A DNA stretch of 12,866 bases from CAZXWK01 sp964644675 (GTDB lineage Bacteria > Actinomycetota > Coriobacteriia > Anaerosomatales > JAAXUF01). The position numbers were made by a program, and so were the translations under genes. This document shows positions 7,636-12,866 of this stretch, piece by piece. The notes beneath the pieces are model-generated. The model saw only the letters and a program-made list of their open reading frames with translations, had not been told where the DNA came from and did no database searches. The stretch's first letter is position 1. Every line of letters begins with the position of its first letter. Where the stretch lies: NCBI GenBank assembly GCA_964644675.1, contig CAZXWK010000051.1, forward strand, positions 1-12,866, in the 5' to 3' direction.

Positions 7636-7647
7636 GGTGTGAGCCTA
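7636..7647 (-). promoter_or_regulatory. Possible leaderless -10 element for the response-regulator gene
   Basis: Read on the minus strand, TAGGCT (complement of 7642-7647) ends just before the ATG, separated from it by only ACACC and one further base. A TANNNT hexamer at this distance places the transcription start at or within a base or two of the start codon, as in actinobacterial leaderless genes. The lack of any ribosome site before this ATG agrees. No convincing -35 was found; that area is occupied by a hairpin. Confidence 0.4.
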
Positions 7648-7655
7648 GCACGCGA

Positions 7656-7688
7656 GGGCCGCCCCGGCGCTGTTCGCCGAGACGGCCC
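7656..7688. terminator. Nested GC hairpin between the Gly-rich protein and the regulator gene
   Basis: GGGCCG (7656-7661) pairs with CGGCCC (7683-7688), and inside it CGGCG (7665-7669) pairs with CGCCG (7675-7679) around the loop CTGTT. The two stems are separated by a symmetric 3x3 internal loop. It sits just after the stop codon of the gene ending at 7697 and just before the putative promoter of the regulator gene. It could act as a terminator without a U-tail, or as an mRNA processing or stability element. Confidence 0.4.
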
Positions 7689-7696
7689 GCCGCACG

Positions 7697-8221
7697 CTAC
7701 TGGACCTGCGGGGTCGCCTGAGGAGACTGCGGCGCGGCCTGGCCCTGGGGCAGCTGGCCGTCAGGCGCCTGCATGCCCGGGCGCCCGTGACCCCGGCCGT
7801 AGCCGTCACCGTCGCCGTCGTTCTCGCCGTCATAGCCCTGCCCCTGCGGAGGCTGGCCCTGCCGACCGCCCATCATGCCGGGACCGCCCTGCTGGAACCG
7901 ACCGCCCGGCGCGCCCTGAGCCGACGCGAAGCCGGCGTCGCGGAAGCCGCGGGGACCACCGACGCGGGTGCCGACCGCGACGCCGCTCGCGAACGTGCCC
8001 GCGAGGACGACGAGGCCGACTGCGACGCTGACGCCGGCGACCACCCAGCGCTGGGTCTTGTGCGAGACCGTCTGCACGGCCGGCAGCGGCTGGCCCGCGG
8101 CCGTCTCGGGAGCGGGCGCGGAGGGGAACGGAGCGGTCTGCTCGGCGGCGGGCTGCTCGGCGATCGGCGGCTGCGGATCGAGCGGCGCAGTCTCGGCGGA
8201 CTCGTTGTAGGCGTCGGACAT
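7697..8221 (-). CDS. Hypothetical single-pass membrane protein, Pro-rich N-tail and Gly/Gln-rich C-tail
   Basis: I do not recognise this 174-residue protein. Residues 1-57 are rich in Pro, Ala and Glu and should be cytoplasmic. A single membrane helix (about 59-85, beginning RWVVAGVSVAVG) is preceded by HKTQR. The remainder is a low-complexity Gly/Gln/Pro region with GPGMMGG and a short Asp-Gly run, DGENDGDGDGYG (131-142). That run resembles the start of an EF-hand-type loop but lacks the rest. The C-terminal tail is probably outside the membrane. The ATG at 8221 has GAGGT five bases upstream, so translation looks real. It precedes the response-regulator and kinase genes on the same strand by 61 bp and diverges from the DUF4405 gene. 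It might be a partner or target of the two-component system; this is inference from position. Confidence 0.75.
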   Translation of the reverse strand: MSDAYNESAETAPLDPQPPIAEQPAAEQTAPFPSAPAPETAAGQPLPAVQTVSHKTQRWVVAGVSVAVGLVVLAGTFASGVAVGTRVGGPRGFRDAGFASAQGAPGGRFQQGGPGMMGGRQGQPPQGQGYDGENDGDGDGYGRGHGRPGMQAPDGQLPQGQAAPQSPQATPQVQ

Positions 8222-8470
8222 CGTGCACCTCGTTTCTGATTGCGGGGCCGGCTGCTTCTCCGGCCGTCGTCGTCAACGGTGATGCCGCCACGTTGCGACG
8301 TGCCTGCGAGGCGGTTACGGGTCCGCAATCGGGAACGCGAGGTCGACGTCGGCAGCGATTACGAGACCGTAGACGGCTCGCAACCCCGGCAGAATCCTCG
8401 GCGGCGAAAGTCGAGAGAGCAAGGCCGGCGTGGTGCCGGCATCGCACTCGACACCGACGGAGGGACCATC
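8222..8470. promoter_or_regulatory. Divergent intergenic region with repeated 13-bp motif and two hairpins
   Basis: This 249-bp gap separates divergent genes and must hold both promoters. A motif fitting GRTTRCGRGNCCG occurs at 8238-8250, 8313-8325 and 8357-8369 on the + strand, and once more with one mismatch on the - strand at 8319-8331. The overlapping pair makes an imperfect dyad (GGTTACGGGTCCGCAATC, 8313-8330). Hairpins can form at 8246-8265 (GGCCGG/CCGGCC, 8-base loop) and 8424-8440 (GCCGGC twice, 5-base loop). A weak -35-like TTGCGA is at 8293-8298, and a minus-strand TTGACG lies near 8270-8276, but I see no convincing -10 for either. The region is a plausible binding site for the nearby response regulator. 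Confidence 0.4.
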
Positions 8471-8947
8471 ATGTCCTCGCGATCAAGGCTCGTGCTCGAC
8501 CTGGGGATGTTCCTGGCGATGCTCGTCGCGTTCAACCCCGCGTTCACCGGCATCGCGGTCCACGAGTGGCTCAGCGTGGCGGTCGTCGTCCCGCTGCTGT
8601 TCCACACCATCATCAACTGGGAGTGGACGCTGCACACCATCGACACCGTCACGCAGAAGCTGCTCTCGGCTTCTCGGCTGAACCTGGTCGTCGACATCGC
8701 GCTGTTCGTCTCGACCGTCGCCGTCATGCTGTCCGGGCTGCTCATCTCGCAGGCGATCTCGGGGGCCTTGGGCCTGCTCGTCGCGCCGAGCACGATGTGG
8801 GTCGCGGTGCACGCGGTCTCCGCCGACGCCACCGTGCTCCTGCTCTTCACGCACCTCGCACTGCACGGCCGTTGGATCGCGCGGACCGTGCGGTCGTACG
8901 GCCGGGCCCCGAGGCCGCACGCGATCCCGACCGCGGCCCGGCGCTAG
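8471..8947 (+). CDS. DUF4405-family four-helix membrane protein, probable haem b binder
   Basis: The 158-residue protein has four hydrophobic segments and resembles DUF4405, a family related to small cytochrome-b-like membrane domains. Visible hallmarks are the N-terminal RLVLDLGMFLAML helix, HEWL (H31), LLFHTIINWEW (H45, with W50 and W52), H55, and the last helix pattern WVAVHAV...FTHLALHGRW with H114, H128 and H132. Histidines placed on helices in this way are candidate axial haem ligands; that is inference from family resemblance. The ATG at 8471 has GGAGGG six bases upstream, while the longer open frame before it is intergenic-like and Arg-rich. It is followed after 53 bp by the tiny exported Cys-rich protein, probably its co-transcribed partner. 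An electron-transfer role in the membrane is likely, but substrate and partners are unknown. Confidence 0.8.
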   Translation: MSSRSRLVLDLGMFLAMLVAFNPAFTGIAVHEWLSVAVVVPLLFHTIINWEWTLHTIDTVTQKLLSASRLNLVVDIALFVSTVAVMLSGLLISQAISGALGLLVAPSTMWVAVHAVSADATVLLLFTHLALHGRWIARTVRSYGRAPRPHAIPTAARR

Positions 8948-9000
8948 TCGCTCGACTCGCTCGAACCGCCGACGCTCACTCCACCGGAAAGGAACCCGTC

Positions 9001-9261
9001 ATGAAGCGCACGCTCAAGAACACGATCTCCGTGCTCATCGTCACCGTGTTCGTCGCCCTCTCGGTCTTCACCACCGTCGAACTCAGCGGCCTGGCGACCA
9101 GGACGGCTGCCGGGGGGTCGACCGCGGCAGCGCAGTACGCGACCCAGGCCAGCTACGGGACCGCCGTCGCGAGCGGGAACGCGTACGCCGCCAGCGGCAG
9201 TGGCGCCCTCACGTGCCCGAGGACCGGGTGCACGGCGTCGACGTGCCACGCCGCACGCTAG
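9001..9261 (+). CDS. Small exported protein with C-terminal CX4CX4CH motif
   Basis: This 86-residue protein has a basic N-terminus (MKRTLKN) and a hydrophobic segment (about 9-28, ISVLIVTVFVALSVFTTV), so it is either secreted or anchored by an uncleaved signal. The middle is a low-complexity Ala/Gly/Ser/Thr stretch. It ends with three cysteines at exact five-residue intervals, C72, C77 and C82, followed by H83 and three more residues. CX4CH is a known variant of the c-type haem attachment motif, as in some cytochrome c3 sites, so C77-C82-H83 could carry haem; the cysteines could instead bind a metal or form disulphides. A clear ribosome site (AAAGGA) lies seven bases before the ATG. It follows the DUF4405 gene by 53 bp. 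Its stop overlaps that of the convergent macro-domain gene at CTAG. I know of no named family for it. Confidence 0.8.
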   Translation: MKRTLKNTISVLIVTVFVALSVFTTVELSGLATRTAAGGSTAAAQYATQASYGTAVASGNAYAASGSGALTCPRTGCTASTCHAAR

Positions 9262-9830
9262 GACGCGGCGTCGGGTGCCGGCGCTTCGCCGAGCGCCTCG
9301 CGGTAGTAGCCGGCGTCCTCGGCGCTGAAGCAGCAGAAGACGACCCGGTCCGGGACCTCGTGGGCATCGAGCCAGGCCGAGACGGTCCGGACCGCGATCG
9401 CCGCCGCGGCCCGCTTGGGATAGCGGTAGGCGCCCGTCGAGATGCACGGGAACGCGACGGTCGCGCAGGCGTTCTCCTCGGCGAGGACGAGCGAACGCTC
9501 GTAGCACGAGCGAAGCAGGTCGGGCTCCCCGGACGCGCCGCCGCGCCAGACCGGGCCGACCGCGTGGATCACGTGGCGCGCGGGCAGGCGGTATCCGCCC
9601 GTGATCCGCGCGTCGCCGGTCGGGCATCCGCCGAGCGTGAGGCACTCGGCGAGGAGCCCGGGCCCGGCGGCGCGGTGGATCGCGCCGTCGACCCCGCCCC
9701 CGCCGAGCAGCGAGCTGTTCGCGGCGTTCACGATCGCGTCGACGTCGAGGCGGGTGATGTCGGCGACCACGACGCGCATGCGCGCCGTCGGGGACCCGCC
9801 GATGGCCGGACGGCCGCTGTCCGAGGTCAA
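9258..9830 (-). CDS. Macro domain protein, MacroD/YmdB-type (O-acetyl-)ADP-ribose hydrolase
   Basis: Macro domains of this class remove ADP-ribose from acidic residues or deacetylate O-acetyl-ADP-ribose in the cytoplasm. The signatures are ADITRLDVDAIVNAANSSLLGGGGVDGAIHRAAG, RITGGYRLPARHVIHAVGPVW, and the loop FPCISTGAYRYPKRAAA, followed by a final strand and helix. The catalytic-loop asparagines and the GGGGVDGAIH glycine loop are intact. With the TTG start at 9830 the protein has 190 residues; AGGGGG upstream of this TTG supports it. An ATG at 9779 would give 173 residues, beginning directly at the first strand, but has no ribosome site. It lies 12 bp after the lipoprotein gene and is probably co-transcribed with it. 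No ADP-ribosyltransferase gene accompanies it here, so a DarTG-like toxin system is not supported. Confidence 0.93.
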   Translation of the reverse strand: MTSDSGRPAIGGSPTARMRVVVADITRLDVDAIVNAANSSLLGGGGVDGAIHRAAGPGLLAECLTLGGCPTGDARITGGYRLPARHVIHAVGPVWRGGASGEPDLLRSCYERSLVLAEENACATVAFPCISTGAYRYPKRAAAAIAVRTVSAWLDAHEVPDRVVFCCFSAEDAGYYREALGEAPAPDAAS

Positions 9831-9842
9831 GCGGCGCGCCCC

Positions 9843-10391
9843 CTACGGCACGGTCCAGACAAGCGCTTGCTTCGCGCCGTCCACCGTGGGCGCGTACGTG
9901 AACGTGTAGCCCTTCGAGCCGGGCGCGACCTCGTAGATGAACGTCGTCGTGGTGCCCGCGTTGGCGGGCAGCGGCGTCATGCCGACCGCGTTGTACGCCT
10001 GCCGCTTGCCGAACGGCTGGACCGGGGCGCCCGACGCGTCGGTCATCGAGAAGTCCTCGGGCTTGATCTCGAGCGTCCCCGTACCGGTGTTGGCCAGGCT
10101 CACCGAGACGAACATGAACTCCTTGCCGGCGGCCGGCGCGACCTGACCGGGCGCCTGCTGCTCGGGCGTCACACTCTGCACCGAGACCGTCCACGGGCCG
10201 GCGGTCTTCTCATCGCCCACCTTGCCGGGGCCGGTCGAGCTCTGCTCTTCGACCGGCTCGGTGGCGACCTGCGACGTCGCCGGCTCGGGCTTGGCGCCGC
10301 CGGTCCCGGACGTGCTCGCGTTGCCCGCGCACCCGGCGACCAGGGCCACCGCACACGCCAGCGCGATCGCGAGCGCGATTCGCTTCGACAT
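9843..10391 (-). CDS. DUF4352-type lipoprotein
   Basis: The 182-residue protein starts with a lipoprotein signal: MSKR, a hydrophobic Ala/Leu core and the lipobox LVAGC with C21 as the lipidated residue. A flexible Ser/Thr/Glu/Pro linker (about 22-60) leads to a beta-rich domain. Its pattern PWTVSVQSV...GKEFMFVSVSLANTGTGTLEIKPEDFSMTDASG...FIYEV is typical of DUF4352, an Ig-like domain of Gram-positive surface lipoproteins whose ligands are mostly unknown. I chose ATG 10391 because GGAGGG lies six bases upstream and the signal begins there; the open frame extends upstream to 10466 but lacks signal character. It would sit on the outer face of the membrane. The macro-domain gene follows 12 bp later. 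Function cannot be assigned from sequence. Confidence 0.88.
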   Translation of the reverse strand: MSKRIALAIALACAVALVAGCAGNASTSGTGGAKPEPATSQVATEPVEEQSSTGPGKVGDEKTAGPWTVSVQSVTPEQQAPGQVAPAAGKEFMFVSVSLANTGTGTLEIKPEDFSMTDASGAPVQPFGKRQAYNAVGMTPLPANAGTTTTFIYEVAPGSKGYTFTYAPTVDGAKQALVWTVP

Positions 10392-10436
10392 CACGATCCC
10401 TCCCTCGTGCGCCCCACCGCGCACTGCAACAGACCT

Positions 10437-10462
10437 GCCCGCCGAGAGGCGCGACGGCGGGC
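10437..10462. other. Perfect 8-bp GC hairpin upstream of the lipoprotein gene
   Basis: GCCCGCCG (10437-10444) pairs exactly with CGGCGGGC (10455-10462) around a 10-base loop. It lies 46 bp before the lipoprotein start on the minus strand. A possible AT-rich -10 region (GATAGAGATAG on the minus strand, near 10468-10478) is just upstream, so the hairpin may sit in the mRNA leader. It could alternatively end transcripts from the DUF1611 gene, although no U-tract follows. Confidence 0.4.
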
Positions 10463-10487
10463 CCACGCTATCTCTATCCCCGCGCGA

Positions 10488-10515
10488 CGCCGAGAACCCC
10501 TCGCCCTGCTCGGCG
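10488..10515. terminator. Possible weak terminator hairpin after the DUF1611 gene
   Basis: CGCCGAG (10488-10494) pairs with CTCGGCG (10509-10515), a 7-bp stem with a 14-base loop. It begins 12 bases after the DUF1611 stop codon on the minus strand. Position favours termination or 3'-end protection, but there is no U-tract and the loop is large. Confidence 0.3.
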
Positions 10516-10526
10516 ACCGTGCGTCG

Positions 10527-11666
10527 CTACCGCAGCAGCTGCGGGAACGCGAGCGTCACCATCTCGACGAGCCGCTCGACGGGGCGCGCCAGCGCGTCGG
10601 TCACGGGAATCCCGAGCTCGGACTCGTAGCGCACGATCGCTTCGCTGATCTGGGCGTCGCTCATGTTCTCGTGGTTGATGGTCATGCCGATGACCTTGGT
10701 CGTCGCGAACGTCTCAAGGAGCTCGATCTCGCTCGCGGGCGTGGGCATGGGGACGCCGGGGAAGTCGCCCAGCCACGGGCGCGCCGGGGCGTGCTGCAAG
10801 ATCACGGCGTCAGGCCGGCTGCCGCGCAGGATGAAGGTGGACGACAGGTACGCGGGGTGGCTGAGCGCACCCTGCCCCTCGATGACGATCACGTCGGGGT
10901 GCTGGCCCTCGAACGCCTCGACGACGGTCGCCTCCATCTCTCCCGAGCAGAACTGGCAGGGGATCGCGTCGAGCGCCACGCCGTAGCGCGCGCCCTGGAT
11001 GAGCGCGGTCTGCCCCGTCCCGACGAACGCCGCCTTGATGCCGCGATCGTCGAGGGCGCGCGTGAGCACTTCGGCGGTGGTGCGCTTCCCGATCGCGCTG
11101 TCGGTGCCGAGCACCGCGATGCGCGGGCACGTGACCGTCGAGATGGCCCCCGAGAACAGCCGCAGGTTCTTCTTCTTGCGAGGGCGCCGCACGTCGAGGA
11201 TCGTCACGCCGTGGCGCTTCGCCGCCGCCGAGAACTCGGGGTCGTCGTTGAGGAACTCGTGCAGCCCGTTGACGACGCTCATTCCGCGACCGATGGCGTC
11301 GAGCACCACGCGACGCTCCGCCGGCGAGAGCATGCCGCTGGAGGGCGCCATCCCGAAGATGAAGAAGTCGGGCACGCGATCCGCCGCGCCGACCGCCTCC
11401 GCGAGGTCGCGGCGCATCGGGATGCCGTTCGGGGAGCCGTCGAGCACCTCACCCGCATCGCGCCCTGCATAGCGGCTGTCGATCACGGAGAGGATGTCGT
11501 ACTTCTCGGAGTGGCGGACCAGACCGTTGGCGGTCTTGCCGTCCATCGTGCCGAAGTTGCCTTCGCAGTAGACGACGGCGGTGGATCCGACCTGCGCCGC
11601 ACTGAGAATGCGATCGGGTCGCTGGCTGCGGGCACTCGGCGGCCCGGGGTGGATGACGGTGGACAT
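10527..11666 (-). CDS. DUF1611 family protein (DgcN-like, putative D-glutamate N-acetyltransferase)
   Basis: The 379-residue protein matches the DUF1611 layout: an N-terminal Rossmann-like half and a C-terminal P-loop-like half. The nucleotide-binding-type motif is GTDSAIGKRTT at 187-197. EGQGALSHPAYLS and the late INHENMSD motif are further family marks. One member, DgcN, has been described as a D-glutamate N-acetyltransferase in D-glutamate catabolism; other members are often encoded beside dipeptide epimerases. The start at 11666 (MSTVIHPG) has GAGGAG four bases upstream. The open frame continues into the dipeptidase gene, but that part reads as Arg/Ser-rich noise. It lies 205 bp after the M19 dipeptidase gene on the same strand, which supports a role with D-amino acids or small peptides. 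The exact substrate is not shown by the sequence. Confidence 0.85.
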   Translation of the reverse strand: MSTVIHPGPPSARSQRPDRILSAAQVGSTAVVYCEGNFGTMDGKTANGLVRHSEKYDILSVIDSRYAGRDAGEVLDGSPNGIPMRRDLAEAVGAADRVPDFFIFGMAPSSGMLSPAERRVVLDAIGRGMSVVNGLHEFLNDDPEFSAAAKRHGVTILDVRRPRKKKNLRLFSGAISTVTCPRIAVLGTDSAIGKRTTAEVLTRALDDRGIKAAFVGTGQTALIQGARYGVALDAIPCQFCSGEMEATVVEAFEGQHPDVIVIEGQGALSHPAYLSSTFILRGSRPDAVILQHAPARPWLGDFPGVPMPTPASEIELLETFATTKVIGMTINHENMSDAQISEAIVRYESELGIPVTDALARPVERLVEMVTLAFPQLLR

Positions 11667-11871
11667 GGCGCTCCTCAATGGGACTGCGCCGCCCCGATTC
11701 CAAGGGTGATCGAGCGATGCGCAAGGCAGCCTCGCCTGGCGTGAGACCCCGACGCCGTCGGAGTCGCCGACGCGCCAGCGGGGGTGGTCCATACTACGCC
11801 CTTTACCCGCATCCCGCGGCTTCGAGCGCGCGACGGCGCCCTGCCGAGACGTGCGCGCCGGCTCCGCTCGG
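11667..11871. promoter_or_regulatory. 205-bp leader/intergenic region before the DUF1611 gene
   Basis: This gap sits between two genes on the minus strand. A -10-like TAGTAT (minus strand of 11791-11796) lies about 125 bases before the DUF1611 start, without a clear -35. Downstream of it a hairpin can form (CGTCGG 11756-11761 with CCGACG 11767-11772, loop AGTCG). The ribosome site GAGGAG is at 11671-11676. A separate promoter with a structured leader of about 115 nt is possible. I recognise no riboswitch class. Confidence 0.3.
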
Positions 11872-12792
11872 CTAGTCGCGCGGCAGCTGCGCGTGCAGGA
11901 ACTCGAACGCGTTGGCGAGCGCGAAGCGGTCGGCGAGGTCCTCCCCGTAGGCCGCACGCACGGCGTCGAGCAGCTCGAGCAGCGACTCCGGGCCGGAGAG
12001 CTCCCCCATCGCGGCCACCCCCCAGTCACTGCCGATCGACACCGCCGTCTCGCCGGCCAGCGACGCGATCCGGTCCAGGTGGCGCATCGCCTCGTCCACG
12101 GTCCCCTGGCCCAGGAAGTCGGGGTCGAACGCGAGGCCTACCAGACCGCCGTGCTCGCCCAGCGCCCTGAGCTGGTCGTCCGAGAGTCCCCGCGGGTGGT
12201 GGGCCACCGTTCGAGAGAACGTGTGGGTCACGAGCACGGGGGCCTCGTACAGCTCGAGCGCATCGAAGAACCCGGCATCGTTGAGGTGAGCCAAATCGAG
12301 GAGCAAAGGCGTGCGATCGAGCGCCTTGACCAGCTCGCGCCCGACGGGCTTGAGATGCGCGGCGGCGTCCTCGTAGCAGCTGTAGCCGTACTCGGTCTCG
12401 TAGTTCCACGTGAGCGCGAGGCTCCGCAGCGCGCGCTCCGACCACAACCACTGAAGCGTGTCGACCTCGACCCCCGGCAGGTGGAAGCCTTCCGAGTGCG
12501 GAAGCACCCCGACGCGCGGGTCCTCCGAGTCGAGGTCACCGACGGTCGTGATGAGCCGCAGCGAGGCGTCGTGTTCCCTGAGCAGCTCGGCAAGCGCATC
12601 GAGCTGGCCGAGAAGCGACGCCTCGGGTTCGTGAGGATAGAGCGACGACCACACGGCGGCCGCGTGGGTCGAGCCCGTGAGGTGCTTCGAGCCGTATCCG
12701 GACAGGTCGCCCTCGAGCCGCAGCACGCCGGACAGCATGTCCTGGTGCAGGTCGATGAACCTGGGCAGATGCTGCACGTCGTGAGTCAGCAC
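11872..12792 (-). CDS. M19 (renal/membrane-type) dipeptidase family protein
   Basis: M19 dipeptidases are binuclear-zinc hydrolases that cleave dipeptides, including those with a D-residue at the C-terminal position. In this 306-residue protein all ligand positions are kept: H16 and D18 in DLHQD, E101 in HSEGFHLPG, H169 in LLDLAHLND, H190 in VLVTHTFSR, and the catalytic-type D256 in SIGSDW. The 21-residue spacing between the last two histidines equals that between His198 and His219 in human renal dipeptidase. TWNYETEYGY and HPRGLSDDQLRALGEHGGLVG are further family motifs. The usual GSDFDG reads GSDWGV, and the second strand is SH-less (THTF), so it is a divergent member. No signal peptide is seen, suggesting a cytoplasmic enzyme. 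The GTG start at 12792 has GAAGG upstream and lies 38 bp after the stop of another gene. Confidence 0.88.
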   Translation of the reverse strand: MLTHDVQHLPRFIDLHQDMLSGVLRLEGDLSGYGSKHLTGSTHAAAVWSSLYPHEPEASLLGQLDALAELLREHDASLRLITTVGDLDSEDPRVGVLPHSEGFHLPGVEVDTLQWLWSERALRSLALTWNYETEYGYSCYEDAAAHLKPVGRELVKALDRTPLLLDLAHLNDAGFFDALELYEAPVLVTHTFSRTVAHHPRGLSDDQLRALGEHGGLVGLAFDPDFLGQGTVDEAMRHLDRIASLAGETAVSIGSDWGVAAMGELSGPESLLELLDAVRAAYGEDLADRFALANAFEFLHAQLPRD

Positions 12793-12830
12793 GCTGGGGG
12801 CCTTCGCAGTCTCGTGGCGGGTCCGAGCGC

Positions 12831-12866
12831 CTACTCCTCGGTGTTGCCCGCATCGTTGTCGCGGAT
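12831..12866 (-). CDS. C-terminal end of an unidentified protein (partial)
   Basis: A minus-strand frame enters from beyond the window and ends in TAG (complement of 12831-12833). Only 11 residues, IRDNDAGNTEE, are visible. This acidic, polar tail is unlike the Arg-rich translations of the other frames and looks like a genuine C-terminus. It would place a further gene just upstream of the dipeptidase gene in the same operon. Identity cannot be judged. Confidence 0.4.
   Translation of the reverse strand: MRDNDAGNTEE

Noticed and set aside
9214..9252. A classical CXXCH haem c site in the small exported protein
   Set aside because: The spacing is CX4CX4CH, not CXXCH. The haem idea is kept only as a variant-motif hypothesis.
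9258..9830. A DarTG-like ADP-ribosylation toxin-antitoxin system based on the macro-domain gene
   Set aside because: The protein is a plain MacroD/YmdB-type domain without the DarG extension, and no ADP-ribosyltransferase gene is adjacent; its neighbours are a lipoprotein gene and a convergent small-protein gene.
9213..11744. A very long + strand open frame (843 codons) antisense to the macro, lipoprotein and DUF1611 genes
   Set aside because: Its translation is an Arg/Ala/Gly/Asp/His-rich string without domains, the usual shadow of GC-rich genes. The opposite strand has recognisable proteins with catalytic motifs throughout.
11678..11875. A 65-codon + strand frame filling the gap before the DUF1611 gene, also ending on a CTAG shared with the dipeptidase stop
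   Set aside because: The shared CTAG looked like a third convergent junction, but the translation is an Arg/Pro/Ala string with no ribosome site or fold signal, so it is probably noise.
1..12866. CRISPR arrays, tRNA or rRNA genes, insertion sequences, phage genes
   Set aside because: No regularly spaced repeats, no cloverleaf or rRNA stretches, no transposase or integrase motifs were seen on either strand.

Overview
High-GC bacterial DNA with dense, closely spaced genes, GTG and TTG starts, and a possible leaderless promoter. This suggests an Actinomycetota-type genome. A motile, possibly anaerobic Coriobacteriia-like lineage would fit the CheD/CheX-style chemotaxis set beside a DUF4405 membrane protein, but that placement is inference; no rRNA or other marker gene is present.

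Region 1 (1-5515, + strand) is the 3' part of a chemotaxis operon. It holds the tail of cheW, then cheR, cheD, a fusion of a CheY-like receiver to a CheX-type phosphatase domain, cheB, and a large ten-helix PAS histidine kinase of the NarL-partner (HisKA_3) class. Gaps are 0-47 bp, so the genes are probably co-transcribed. CheR and CheB set receptor methylation, CheD deamidates receptors, and the receiver-CheX protein probably carries or removes the phosphoryl signal. CheA, the receptors and any stand-alone CheY or CheC lie outside the window. The last codons of cheB contain a perfect 9-bp inverted repeat.

Region 2 (5512-8221, - strand) converges on region 1, with the two stop codons sharing a CTAG. 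In transcription order it encodes a Gly/Gln-rich single-pass membrane protein, an OmpR/PhoB-type response regulator and a HAMP-type sensor kinase. A nested hairpin and a possible leaderless promoter separate the first gene from the other two.

Region 3 (8222-9261) is a 249-bp divergent intergenic region with copies of a 13-bp motif and two hairpins. It is followed on the + strand by a DUF4405 four-helix membrane protein with probable haem-ligand histidines and a tiny exported protein ending in CX4CX4CH. Together with region 2 this resembles a regulated redox or haem-related envelope module, and it is the least explained part of the window.

Region 4 (9258-12866, - strand) holds, in transcription order, the last codons of an unknown gene, an M19 (renal-type) dipeptidase, a DUF1611/DgcN-family protein, a DUF4352 lipoprotein and a macro-domain ADP-ribose hydrolase. 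The macro gene converges on the tiny exported-protein gene, again through a shared CTAG. The dipeptidase and DUF1611 pair suggests peptide or D-glutamate metabolism. No tRNA, rRNA, CRISPR array, insertion sequence or phage gene was seen.
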